Position numbers and translations under genes: made by a program. The notes beneath the pieces were generated by a model. It was given only the letters and a program-made list of their open reading frames with translations. It was not told where the DNA came from and did not search any database. A DNA stretch of 43,508 bases from Anaerolineales bacterium (GTDB lineage Bacteria; Chloroflexota; Anaerolineae; Anaerolineales; Villigracilaceae): positions 1-43,508 of the forward strand of contig JABARH010000042.1 in the NCBI GenBank assembly GCA_019187665.1, read 5' to 3'. Shown piece by piece: positions 7,648 through 15,704 of this stretch; within the stretch, counting starts at the first letter, position 1; every line of letters begins with the position of its first letter.

Positions 7648-10119
7648 ATGACCTCCCCCATCGAAACCGTCCACCGCCGCCGCGAACGCCGCGCCGATTC
7701 CCGCCGCCACGCAGCGGGACGCGCGCGCGCGGTGTGGTTCGGCTTCGGCTATATTTTTTCCATCCTGCTCGCGCTCGCCATCTTCGCCTTCGCCTTCACC
7801 TACGCAGACTTGACCCGCGACCTTCCATCCGTTGATCAACTCCCCATCCTGCTCGATCCAAACAACGGACTTCTACTGCAGCCGACGCGCGTCACCGACC
7901 GCACCGGCCAACATACGCTTTTCACATTTGCACCGGATGATTCTCCACGCGCCTATATTCCCCTCGACCAGCTTCCCGATTGGTTGATTGACGCGGCCAT
8001 CGCCGCCTCCGACGCAAACTTCGCTTTCCATCCGGGCTACATCTGGGCCGGACTCGACAACCCCGATGCCCATCCCACGCTCGCGCAAAAACTCGCCTAT
8101 GAATTATTGCTCTTCGATGAGCCGCCCTCGCTTCAACGCGCCCTGCGCGAACGCATCCTTGCCGCGCAGATCACCGCCCGCTTTGGCCGCGAAAAAATCC
8201 TCGAATGGACTCTCAACTCCGCCAACTACGGCAACTACGCCTTCGGCATCGAATCCGCCGCGCGGCTTTATTTCCACAAACCCGCAGAGGAACTCACCCT
8301 CGCCGAATCCGCCCTGCTCGCGGGGACCATGCGAACGCCCAGCCTGAATCCCGTTGCCGCGCCCGAAGCCGCAGCCCAGCGCGCCAACGAAGTTTTATTG
8401 ATCATGAAAGCGCTGGGAATGATCGAGGAAATTCCCTCACCCCCGGCCCCGCTCCCAGCGGGAGAGGGGGGAGGGGGTGAGGGAACAACGACCTTCCTCA
8501 ACCTTGCCCTTGCTCAACTCTCGGCGCGCTATGATCGCACGCGCATCGAACGCGGCGGGTTAATCATCGTCACCACACTCGATTCCAACCTCCAGCAAAA
8601 CGCACTATGCCTCGCACAAATTTTCAACGCCCGCCTCGCCAACACAACCGTCAATGAATCCGGTTGCGAAGCCGCGCGCCTCCTGCCTGCCCTCCCCGAA
8701 TCAAAGATCACAAACGCCTCCACCAGCGCCCTCATCCTCGATCCGCGCGACGGGCAAATCCTCGCGCTGGTCGGCGATGTCAATCCTCATCCCGCAGGCA
8801 CGCTCCTCACCCCCTTCATTTACCTGACCGGCTTCACCCGCGGACTCGGCCCCGCTTCCCTCGTCTGGGATATTCCACGCGGCGACCTTCGCAATCCCGA
8901 CGATCAATTTCACGGTCCCATGCGACTGCGCGCCGCGCTCGCCAACGACTACTTGATTCCTGCTGCAGACGTGCTGGAACAAATGGGCGCGCAGAACGCT
9001 GTCAATACGGCGCGCTCGTTCGGGCTGGACCTCGATCCGGGCGCGGCCTTCGCAAGCGATTCTCCCCCTCAATCCATCCTCGACCTCGCCTCCGCCTACG
9101 GAACATTTGCCGCCTTCGGCCTCCGCAATGGACAGCGCCTCCACGACTCGATCCAAGCCTCCGCCATTCTACGCGTCGAAAGCGTGGACGGTAGTATCTG
9201 GCTCGATTGGTCATCGCCTGAATCGCAATCGGTCGTCTCGCCGCAACTCGCATATCTGATGAACGACATCCTCAGCGACAACCCCGCGCGCTGGCAAAGT
9301 TGGGGCAACCCCAACGTCACCGAGATCGGTCGTCCCGCCGCGTTCAAATCCGGCCGGATCGATTCATCCAGCGCGTGGGCAATCGGCTACACTCCGGCGC
9401 GTCTCGCCGCGGTGTGGACCGGAGCAGATTCATCCTCCACCGTGAGCGCGCGTCCGTCCGCCTCGCTTTGGAATGCGTTAATGCAAACTGCCAGCCTCTC
9501 CCTCACGCCGGACGATTGGACCCGTCCTGCTGGTGTCACCGAGATGGATGTCTGCGATCCGTCCGGGTTACTGCCGACAAACGATTGCCCCGCCATCGTA
9601 AAAGAAATTTTCCTGAACGGATTCGAGCCATCACAGCCGGATACGTTATTCCGCTCGTACGCGGTCAACCGCGAGACGGGTTTACTTGCGACGGTTTTCA
9701 CGCCACCCAGTCTGGTGGAACAGCGCGTGTTCATGGCCGTCCCGCAGGAGGCGCGCGCGTGGGCGGCCTCGGCAGGCATCCCCGTCGCGCCTGAGGCGTA
9801 TGACGCGATCCAGTTGCAGTCGCCGAATCCAAACGCCAACATTGTGTCGCCGATCATGTTTGCGGAGGTCAATGGGCGCGTTCAAATCATCGGCACCGCC
9901 GCCGGCGAGAGATTCCAATATTACAAAGTGCAGGTGGGACAGGGATTGAATCCGACCGCGTGGATCGAGATCCACAACACAACCTCCGCCGCGGCCAACG
10001 GCTTGCTCGCCGAATGGGACACGCGCGGTTTGAGCGGACTGTATGCGATTCAATTGGTGGTGGTGTACGAGGATAACCGTGTAGAGACGGCGATCATTCA
10101 GGTGATCGTGCGCGGCTAA
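7648..10119 (+). CDS. Class A penicillin-binding protein homologue, probably inactive
   Basis: The 823-residue protein has the PBP1 layout: membrane helix at 31-53, GT51 domain at about 85-240, transpeptidase-like domain at about 355-600, and a C-terminal beta domain with the common CDPSGLLPTNDCP segment. The motifs needed for catalysis are altered. The glycosyltransferase ED-x-x-F-x-x-H-x-G becomes SDANFAFHPG at 121-130, losing the catalytic Glu. The S-x-x-K nucleophile region becomes GTLLTPF at 384-390, with no Ser or Lys. S-x-N is replaced by DYL at about 434-436, and KTG is KSG at 567-569. Fold-related parts such as REKILEWTLN are kept. A scaffold or regulatory role in peptidoglycan synthesis is likely. 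Residues 263-280 come from an inserted palindromic repeat. The frame is open throughout, so it is not an ordinary decayed gene. Confidence 0.85.
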   Translation: MTSPIETVHRRRERRADSRRHAAGRARAVWFGFGYIFSILLALAIFAFAFTYADLTRDLPSVDQLPILLDPNNGLLLQPTRVTDRTGQHTLFTFAPDDSPRAYIPLDQLPDWLIDAAIAASDANFAFHPGYIWAGLDNPDAHPTLAQKLAYELLLFDEPPSLQRALRERILAAQITARFGREKILEWTLNSANYGNYAFGIESAARLYFHKPAEELTLAESALLAGTMRTPSLNPVAAPEAAAQRANEVLLIMKALGMIEEIPSPPAPLPAGEGGGGEGTTTFLNLALAQLSARYDRTRIERGGLIIVTTLDSNLQQNALCLAQIFNARLANTTVNESGCEAARLLPALPESKITNASTSALILDPRDGQILALVGDVNPHPAGTLLTPFIYLTGFTRGLGPASLVWDIPRGDLRNPDDQFHGPMRLRAALANDYLIPAADVLEQMGAQNAVNTARSFGLDLDPGAAFASDSPPQSILDLASAYGTFAAFGLRNGQRLHDSIQASAILRVESVDGSIWLDWSSPESQSVVSPQLAYLMNDILSDNPARWQSWGNPNVTEIGRPAAFKSGRIDSSSAWAIGYTPARLAAVWTGADSSSTVSARPSASLWNALMQTASLSLTPDDWTRPAGVTEMDVCDPSGLLPTNDCPAIVKEIFLNGFEPSQPDTLFRSYAVNRETGLLATVFTPPSLVEQRVFMAVPQEARAWAASAGIPVAPEAYDAIQLQSPNPNANIVSPIMFAEVNGRVQIIGTAAGERFQYYKVQVGQGLNPTAWIEIHNTTSAAANGLLAEWDTRGLSGLYAIQLVVVYEDNRVETAIIQVIVRG
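8434..8483. repeat. G/C-rich palindromic repeat inside the PBP gene
   Basis: Perfect 11-bp arms CCCTCACCCCC (8434-8444) and GGGGGTGAGGG (8473-8483) enclose a second small hairpin (CTCCCAGCGGGAG). The element is read in frame as a Pro-rich then Gly-rich stretch, residues 263-280, between the GT51 and transpeptidase-like domains. Similar C-run/G-run hairpins occur at 17807-17880 and 41490-41525. Confidence 0.8.
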
Positions 10120-10238
10120 CGCGCGTGCGCGGCACGCTCCCGATGGGCGCAGGCGCCGTGAGGATGGGACGGGCGGCGTCCGGGAGTTTCAGATTGTGTC
10201 TGGTGGGGGATCTGAAAGCGGCGGCGCGGGTACGGCCG

Positions 10239-10685
10239 TTACTCCTCGCGAATCGTTACGTGGCCGAGATCAAGAATCTCCAGTATCTTTCCTTGCGCTT
10301 TCCACATTTTCTTTTTTTGGCGTGCATGGGCATGATCGTGGCCGAGCAAATGCAGCACGCCATGGACAACGAGCAGTTGACATTCTTCCGCGATGGAGTG
10401 ACCGGCCGCGTTCGCCTGCTGTTTTGCGCGGGAAAGGGAGAGCAGGATGTCGCCGAGGTAGGTCTCACCCGTTTCGGGGTCGGTTTCGGAGGCGGGAAAG
10501 GAAAGCACATCGGTCGGCGCGTCAACGTGGAGATGCTCGCGGTTGAGGGCGCGCAATTGTGTGTCGCCGGTCAGAACAATAGTGATGTGTCCATCCACGC
10601 GCTGATGCCTACACACAGCCAGGGCGGCGCGCTCGAGCAGGGAAATATCGAAGGGCGCTTTGCGAATCTGCCGGAGAGTGATCAT
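10239..10685 (-). CDS. ybeY: Endoribonuclease YbeY
   Basis: The 148-residue protein carries the zinc-binding signature VHGVLHLLGHDH, with three His residues, that defines the YbeY/UPF0054 family. YbeY is a metal-dependent RNase involved in 16S rRNA 3' maturation and ribosome quality control. ALNREHLHVDAPTDVLSFP and GDILLS are also family hallmarks. The ATG at 10685 overlaps the stop of the upstream gene in an ATGA, which fixes the start and indicates translational coupling. The pairing with a PgpH-type HD protein is the standard arrangement in many bacteria. The frame runs on upstream, but that part is antisense-type shadow of the HD gene. Confidence 0.92.
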   Translation of the reverse strand: MITLRQIRKAPFDISLLERAALAVCRHQRVDGHITIVLTGDTQLRALNREHLHVDAPTDVLSFPASETDPETGETYLGDILLSLSRAKQQANAAGHSIAEECQLLVVHGVLHLLGHDHAHARQKKKMWKAQGKILEILDLGHVTIREE

Positions 10686-12796
10686 GTTTTTTTGGGCATG
10701 GCGGGGCTGGTCTCGTGTGCGGCGGGAATCTCGGCGGCGGGATATTGGATGCGCGGATGATATGTGCCGCGCAGCGTGGCCACGAAGGATTCGACGATCC
10801 GATTCAGGTCGTACAGCGTGAGCGAGGTGTGATCCAACTGGCCGGTTTGCTGAATGCTTTCCAGCATGCGGCGCAGGAGGGCGCGCATTTCCTCCTCGGT
10901 CTGCGGGGCTTCGGCGCGTGTGCGCGCCTCGGCGCCGTCCGAGAGCATCAGGATCGCGGTTTCGCGCGAACGCGGGCGCGGGCCGGGGTAGCGGAATTTT
11001 TCCGCGTTCACTTTGGATGCATCGCCTCCCGCCTGTTGCAGGGCCAGGTTGTATTGGAAGCGCGTGAGCATGGTGCCGTGATGTTCGAGCATGAAGTCGG
11101 TCAGGCGGCGCGGCAGGCGGTGTTTGCGCGCCAGCGTTACCCCGTCGGTGACGTGGCGGATGATGGCCGCCGCGGCCTCTTCGGGCTGCATGTCTTGATG
11201 TGTGTCGGTCTGGCCGGGCGCCTGGTTTTCGATGAAGAAGCCGGGGTTGGTGGATTTGCCAACGTCGTGAAAGAGCGCGCCGACGCGCGTGAGCAGGGGG
11301 TCTGCGCCAATGGCTTCGGCGGCCTGTTCGGCCAGGTTGGCCACCTGCAAACTGTGTTGGTAGGTGCCGGGCGCGTTGCGCAGGAAGAGTTGCAGAAGCG
11401 GAAAATCGGGGCGTGAGATCTCGAGCAGGTGCAGCGGCGTGGCCAGTCCGAGCCAGCGCGCGAAGATGTTCTGGCCGAGCAGCGCCAGCGCGGCGGAGAG
11501 GAATCCGTTGCCGAGCGCCGCGCCGAGCAGTTGCAGCGTGCCGAGCCAGTCCAGGTCGCTGAAGGGCGAGCGGAAGGCGACCAGGATGGCGATGCACGCG
11601 CCGGTTACAGCCGCGCCTGCCGCGAGGAAGGAGGAGAAGCGGCGCGCCCGGCCGAGAGTCAGCACACCCAGCAGGGATGAGAGCAGGTAGTAGATCAGCA
11701 GGTCGGGACTGAATCCATATGCGCCCAAAATGCAGAGCGCCACCGAGGTGACCAGCCCGGCTTCCATGCCGAAGAGCGCGGCGATCAACATGCCGGCCGC
11801 GGCGAGCGGATAGAGGTATGGAATTAAGACGTTGCCAGGAACAGCGAGCCGCGCGCCGATGAGCATGGCCACGAACACGAAGGCCGTCACCGACAAGGAG
11901 CGCGCGTCGTATAAAAATCCCAGTCGTTTACGGCGGTAAAAGTAGACGACCATGAAGGCGCAGGCGGCCAGGGTGAGGGCCGCCGCGCTGATCGCGTCGA
12001 AGATGGTCAGGCCGCTCTGGATCAAGCCAAAGGATTGCAGCGCCTCGGCCTGCACTTCGCTCAGGACTTCGCCGGCGCGCACGATGGTCTCGCCCGCCTT
12101 GTAGGATTTTTCGACGGGCTTCACCGCTTCGCGCGCGGACTGGCGGGCGGCTTCGGTCAACTCGGGGCTGTAGAGGCTGTTGACGATCACAAAGGGTTTG
12201 ACGATCTCGCTGACAACGGCCGCGTCCTGTTCGCTGAGCGAAAAACTGACCAGCGAGGAGACGCCGCGCCGCGCAGTTTCGAGATCTGATTCGCGGATGA
12301 CGCCGCGCATGGTACGCTCCAGCACGGTGATGGTTTCGAGGCGCAGGGTTTCCCAGCGCGCGTTTTCGATGGTGAGGATGCGTTCGATGGATTCGGGGGT
12401 CAGCGGCAGGTCGGGGCTGGCGGCGAGCATTTCCCTCTTTTGCGCGAGGCTGGTTTCGGTGCTGCTGCGCGTGCGGCTGATGAAATCCAGCGCGGCGCGC
12501 AGGCTGGCGATCTGTTTGCGCGCCACATCCGGGTTGGGCGGCGAATAGACCGGCAACACAGCCTGGTCGGCGGCATTGCGGCGCTGTTCGGTGAGGACCA
12601 CGCTTTCGTAGGTCAGGTCGCGCGGGGCGGTGAAATCACGCGGCGACACGTTGCCCGGCTGGAAGGAGGCCGTGTCGGCGCGCAGCGAGGCGGGGAGCGT
12701 GAGCGCGCCGAAGGTGGTTATGCCCATGGCCGCGAGCAAAACGACGCGCAGGGTGAGGAGCCGCGCGTTCGAGCGGGGCGCGCGCGAAGGGTCCAC
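10682..12796 (-). CDS. 7TM-HD membrane protein, PgpH/YqfF-type c-di-AMP phosphodiesterase
   Basis: The 704-residue protein has an N-terminal membrane anchor (about residues 11-36), an extracytoplasmic 7TMR-HDED region to about 255, several membrane helices from about 265 to 455, and a cytosolic HD domain. The HD residues are His481, His510-Asp511 (ALFHDVGKS) and later His residues in RHVTDGV and LEHHGT. Characterised members hydrolyse cyclic di-AMP. The start is GTG at 12796, one base after the yqeY stop; a GGGAG site lies about 13 nt upstream. Its stop overlaps the ybeY start. The order yqeY, HD protein, ybeY suggests one transcript from the promoter at 13248. Confidence 0.9.
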   Translation of the reverse strand: MDPSRAPRSNARLLTLRVVLLAAMGITTFGALTLPASLRADTASFQPGNVSPRDFTAPRDLTYESVVLTEQRRNAADQAVLPVYSPPNPDVARKQIASLRAALDFISRTRSSTETSLAQKREMLAASPDLPLTPESIERILTIENARWETLRLETITVLERTMRGVIRESDLETARRGVSSLVSFSLSEQDAAVVSEIVKPFVIVNSLYSPELTEAARQSAREAVKPVEKSYKAGETIVRAGEVLSEVQAEALQSFGLIQSGLTIFDAISAAALTLAACAFMVVYFYRRKRLGFLYDARSLSVTAFVFVAMLIGARLAVPGNVLIPYLYPLAAAGMLIAALFGMEAGLVTSVALCILGAYGFSPDLLIYYLLSSLLGVLTLGRARRFSSFLAAGAAVTGACIAILVAFRSPFSDLDWLGTLQLLGAALGNGFLSAALALLGQNIFARWLGLATPLHLLEISRPDFPLLQLFLRNAPGTYQHSLQVANLAEQAAEAIGADPLLTRVGALFHDVGKSTNPGFFIENQAPGQTDTHQDMQPEEAAAAIIRHVTDGVTLARKHRLPRRLTDFMLEHHGTMLTRFQYNLALQQAGGDASKVNAEKFRYPGPRPRSRETAILMLSDGAEARTRAEAPQTEEEMRALLRRMLESIQQTGQLDHTSLTLYDLNRIVESFVATLRGTYHPRIQYPAAEIPAAHETSPAMPKKT

Positions 12797-12797
12797 G

Positions 12798-13241
12798 TTA
12801 CTTGAGATACTCCCGCACCAGCGCGCTGACCGCGTCGTTGGGCGCGCGCCCGGCCACCCTGGGCAGGACGGCTTTCATCACCCGCCCCATGTCGGCGGGA
12901 GCGGAGGCGCCGCTCTCAGCGATGGCAGCCTGCACGAGGGCGCGCAATTCCTCGACGGGCATGGCGGCCGGCAGGAATTCTTCGAGGATGCGAATCTCGA
13001 GTTCGTTGGCTTCGAGCAAATCGGGGCGGTTGGCTTTCTTGGCCTCCTCGATCGCTTCGCGGCGATTTTTGATCTCTTTTTGCAGGAGGGTCATCACAGC
13101 CGCATTGTCGAGCGTGACGCGCTTGTCCACTTCGACCTGCTTGATGGCGGCCAGCGCCATACGCAGGGTGTCTTTGCGCGTGATGTCGCCGGATTTCATG
13201 GCGGTCTTCAGGGAGTCGTTGAGTTGGGTTTTGATTTCCAT
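12798..13241 (-). CDS. yqeY: YqeY/GatB-like domain protein
   Basis: The 147-residue protein starts MEIKTQLNDSLKTAMKSGD and includes RKDTLRMALAAIKQVEVDKR and the ending ADMGRVMKAVLPRVAGRAPND, a clear match to the YqeY family. This family equals the C-terminal tRNA-contacting domain of GatB, the aspartyl/glutamyl-tRNA amidotransferase subunit. Its free-standing role is not well defined but is thought to involve tRNA. The ATG at 13241 lies six bases after a perfect TATAAT, with no ribosome binding site. It is the first gene of the yqeY, HD, ybeY run. Confidence 0.9.
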   Translation of the reverse strand: MEIKTQLNDSLKTAMKSGDITRKDTLRMALAAIKQVEVDKRVTLDNAAVMTLLQKEIKNRREAIEEAKKANRPDLLEANELEIRILEEFLPAAMPVEELRALVQAAIAESGASAPADMGRVMKAVLPRVAGRAPNDAVSALVREYLK

Positions 13242-13247
13242 GTAATT

Positions 13248-13253
13248 ATTATA
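13248..13253 (-). promoter_or_regulatory. Perfect -10 box TATAAT of the yqeY run
   Basis: The complement of 13248-13253 is TATAAT, six bases before the ATG at 13241. The expected start of transcription falls on or beside the start codon, so the mRNA would be leaderless. The -35 region is poor. Confidence 0.6.
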
Positions 13254-13337
13254 GCAGAGGAGAGGAAGGCAAAAATAACAGCCTGAAACATTTGCTCTCG
13301 CAAAAATTGTCGTTGTGGTATGCTTGAAAGGAGCCGC

Positions 13338-13724
13338 ATGAAAACCAGACTCGTTCCCTGCCTCCTGTTTCTTCTGTTCGTCTCTGCTTGCGGGCCAAAC
13401 CTCAACGACCCATATGAGCCGATCGTAAGCGGCGTGAAGGGACAGGCGCTCATCGGCCCAATGTGTCCGGTCCTCCAGACGGACATTCCCTGCCCCGACC
13501 AGCCCCATCCAACCACATTGGTTATCCTGACCCTCGACGGCCGCGAGGTGACCCGCTTCCAGACCAACGCCGAGGGAGAGTTCGCCGTCAACCTTCCGCC
13601 GGGTGATTATATTTTGCATCCCGAAAACGCCAATGTCCTTCCGTTCGCGGCGGATATTCCATTTACTGTGATCGAAAACCAATTCACCAACATCATCATC
13701 ACCTTCGATAGCGGAATACGATAA
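13338..13724 (+). CDS. Small lipoprotein with carboxypeptidase-regulatory-like domain
   Basis: The 128-residue product begins MKTRLVPCLLFLLFVSACG, a lipoprotein signal with lipobox SAC. The mature part contains a single Ig-like beta module (LVILTLDGREVTRFQTNAEG, then FAVNLPPGDYILHPENANV) as in carboxypeptidase-regulatory-like domains. The Cys pairs in GPMCPVLQTDIPCPD could form a disulphide. The start at 13338 has an AAAGGAG site 4 nt upstream; an earlier in-frame ATG at 13320 is not supported. It is anchored outside the membrane; the function is unknown. Confidence 0.75.
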   Translation: MKTRLVPCLLFLLFVSACGPNLNDPYEPIVSGVKGQALIGPMCPVLQTDIPCPDQPHPTTLVILTLDGREVTRFQTNAEGEFAVNLPPGDYILHPENANVLPFAADIPFTVIENQFTNIIITFDSGIR

Positions 13725-13832
13725 TGGATAGGGGCAGCGTGACTGCCCTTGCTGTTTTCCGGGCGCAAAACGGGCGGACACATCGCTCCGCCCCGACAGA
13801 TTCGCCCGAACAAAATTTTCAGGAGGCGCAGG

Positions 13833-14753
13833 TTGAAAAAGATTCTCTCGATCAGTGTTGGCTCGTCCGCGCGTGACCACACCACACGGCATACTTTTCT
13901 CGGCCAGGAATGCGAACTTTCGCGCCAGGGCACAGACGGCGACTTCGACAAAGCCGTTCAGCGTTATGCCGACATGGACGGCAAGGTGGACGCGTTCGGC
14001 GTGGGCGGCGTGGAATTTTTTCTGCGCGTCGGAAAAAAACGCTATTACTTCCGCGACGTGAGCCGTATCCGCCGCGCCGTGAAGATCAGCAAGATCGGCG
14101 ACGGCAACGGGGTCAAGCAAATTTTGGAGCGCCGCGCGTTTCAAGCCCTCGAAAAACACCTCAACGAAAAAGAAAACAAGACCCTCAAAGGCATGCCCGC
14201 CTTGCTGACCACCGCCGTGGACCGCTACGGCATGGGTGAGGCCATGCACGACGCGGGACTCGACCTGACCATCGGCGACCTGATGTTCGCGCTCGGTATC
14301 CCTCTCGCGGTTCACAAATTGTCCACAGTGCGGTTGATCGCGGCGACGCTCCTGCCCATCATCACCAACCTGCCCTTCTCGTGGTTCTACGCTCTCGGCT
14401 CCGAACAGGACAAACCTCCGCAGCCCAAATGGGGCGAATACTATAAGCGCGCAACCGTCCTCGGCGGCGACTTTATCCAGATCCGCCAATACATGCCCGA
14501 CGACCTGACCGGCAAAATTGTAGTCACCAACACGACCACCGCGAAGAACGTGGAAGAGTTGAAACAGCGCAATTTGCATATCCTCGTCACGGTCACGCCG
14601 CGGCTCGAGGGCCGCAGTTTCGGTACCAATGTGATGGAAGCCGCCCTGCTCGCGCTGATGAACAAGCCGCAGTCCGATGTGACCGACATGGATTTCATTG
14701 ACTTGATCGAACGCATTCCGTTATTGCCGAATATCGAAGTATTGAATCCCTGA
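13833..14753 (+). CDS. Conserved protein resembling those annotated as quinate 5-dehydrogenase
   Basis: The 306-residue protein starts at a TTG codon at 13833, chosen because a perfect AGGAGG (13821-13826) lies 6 nt upstream and the protein then opens KKILSISVGSSARDH. It continues with TDGDFDKAVQRYADMDGKVDAFGVGG and, near the end, IVVTNTTTAKNVEELKQRNL followed by VTVTPRLEGRSFGTNVMEAA. This resembles a family often labelled quinate or shikimate 5-dehydrogenase in Chloroflexi and Firmicutes; that label is by remote similarity and I could not verify it. No membrane segments are obvious. Treat it as a conserved protein with a possible nucleotide-binding C-terminal half. Confidence 0.6.
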   Translation: MKKILSISVGSSARDHTTRHTFLGQECELSRQGTDGDFDKAVQRYADMDGKVDAFGVGGVEFFLRVGKKRYYFRDVSRIRRAVKISKIGDGNGVKQILERRAFQALEKHLNEKENKTLKGMPALLTTAVDRYGMGEAMHDAGLDLTIGDLMFALGIPLAVHKLSTVRLIAATLLPIITNLPFSWFYALGSEQDKPPQPKWGEYYKRATVLGGDFIQIRQYMPDDLTGKIVVTNTTTAKNVEELKQRNLHILVTVTPRLEGRSFGTNVMEAALLALMNKPQSDVTDMDFIDLIERIPLLPNIEVLNP

Positions 14754-14810
14754 TTCGCTTCAGCCAGCGTTACAACTGCCTGGTTTACGGACCCACGCAA
14801 GCCCTGGAAG

Positions 14811-14816
14811 TATAAT
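14811..14816 (+). promoter_or_regulatory. -10 box TATAAT upstream of the MgtC-family gene
   Basis: A perfect TATAAT lies 59 nt before the ATG at 14876. The nearest -35-like word (TTTACG, 14784-14789) is 21 bp away, too far to be convincing. Confidence 0.4.
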
Positions 14817-14875
14817 GTCCCAAATTTAACAGCGAACGAATCGCGCTGGGCCACACCTGAAACGGGAGAATAGGC

Positions 14876-15520
14876 ATGAATCCAATTGATATGACCCTGG
14901 CAGACATCCTGCGCATCGGCGTGGCCATGCTGGCGGGCGGGTTGATCGGACTCGAACGCGAGTATCGCGATAAATCGGCGGGCTTCCGCACGCTGATCTT
15001 CATCGGCGCAGGCGCGGCAGCCATCACCATGCTCTCGCGCAAAATTGGCGGCCCAGACGACCCCGCCCGCATCACCGCCAACATCGTAACCGGCATCGGC
15101 TTCCTCGGCGCGGGCGCTATTCTGCGCGACGGATTGCGGGTGGCCGGTTTGACGACCGCCGCCACCATCTGGCTGACCGCCGCCATCGGCATGGCCTTCG
15201 GCGCGGGCGAATATATCTTTGGCGCGTCATTGACCCTGCTCTCGCTCGTCGTTCTCTGGGTCTTTCCCGCTTTTGAACGCATCGTGGATAAGATCCGCGA
15301 GGAACACGCCTACGATGTGATCGTCACTGGCGGCAGGGAGCGCGCCGCCGAGATCGAAGCGGCATTGGCGAAACACGGCATGAAAGCCATTGTCCGCCAA
15401 TACTTCAAAACCGAGAACGGTTTACGCTGCCGCTGGGTTGCGTATGGAAAACCGCTTGCGCATGAACGCTTCGTTCAATACCTGCTGGATGAGCCGTCTG
15501 TGCGCGAATTCAGGTATTAG
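14876..15520 (+). CDS. MgtC/SapB family membrane protein
   Basis: The 214-residue protein has an N-terminal MgtC-type domain. Diagnostic segments are AGGLIGLEREYRDKSAGFRT (residues 21-40), TGIGFLGAGAIL and GLTTAATIWLTAAIGMA. About four membrane helices are visible before a soluble C-terminal part (about 140-214). MgtC relatives are linked to Mg2+ limitation, acid growth and modulation of membrane ATPases; no transport has been firmly shown. A GGGAGA site precedes the ATG, and a terminator follows after about 135 bp, so it appears to be a single-gene transcript. Confidence 0.88.
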   Translation: MNPIDMTLADILRIGVAMLAGGLIGLEREYRDKSAGFRTLIFIGAGAAAITMLSRKIGGPDDPARITANIVTGIGFLGAGAILRDGLRVAGLTTAATIWLTAAIGMAFGAGEYIFGASLTLLSLVVLWVFPAFERIVDKIREEHAYDVIVTGGRERAAEIEAALAKHGMKAIVRQYFKTENGLRCRWVAYGKPLAHERFVQYLLDEPSVREFRY

Positions 15521-15656
15521 GGTTCGTCAATGTATCACAACCCGATGACGGGTTAGATCGAGTAGAAGTCACGCTAAAAGCACGACCTCTATGAGGCTGA
15601 CAAGAAAATAACCTTTAAGAAACACTCGCCTGGCGCGATGTGTCTGGATACGATCA

Positions 15657-15697
15657 AAAAAGCGAGACGGATTTTCTCCGTCTCGCTTTTTGTTTTT
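15657..15697. terminator. Bidirectional terminator between MgtC-family and DUF4349 genes
   Basis: A perfect 14-bp stem (AAAAAGCGAGACGG at 15657-15670 with 15678-15691) and a 7-nt loop end in a run of T on either strand. It separates two converging genes. The 135 bp before it (15521-15656) show no feature I can support. Confidence 0.92.
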
Positions 15698-15704
15698 GAA
15701 CTTT

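Noticed and set aside
10239..11597. 452-codon minus-strand frame covering ybeY and much of the HD gene
   Set aside because: Only the last 148 codons (ybeY) have family motifs. The rest is Arg/His/Ala-rich sequence out of phase with the well-supported HD gene on the same strand.
12798..14579. 593-codon minus-strand frame ending in yqeY
   Set aside because: Codons before 13241 are antisense to the lipoprotein at 13338 and the protein at 13833 and show no family features; the TATAAT at 13248-13253 lies inside the extension.
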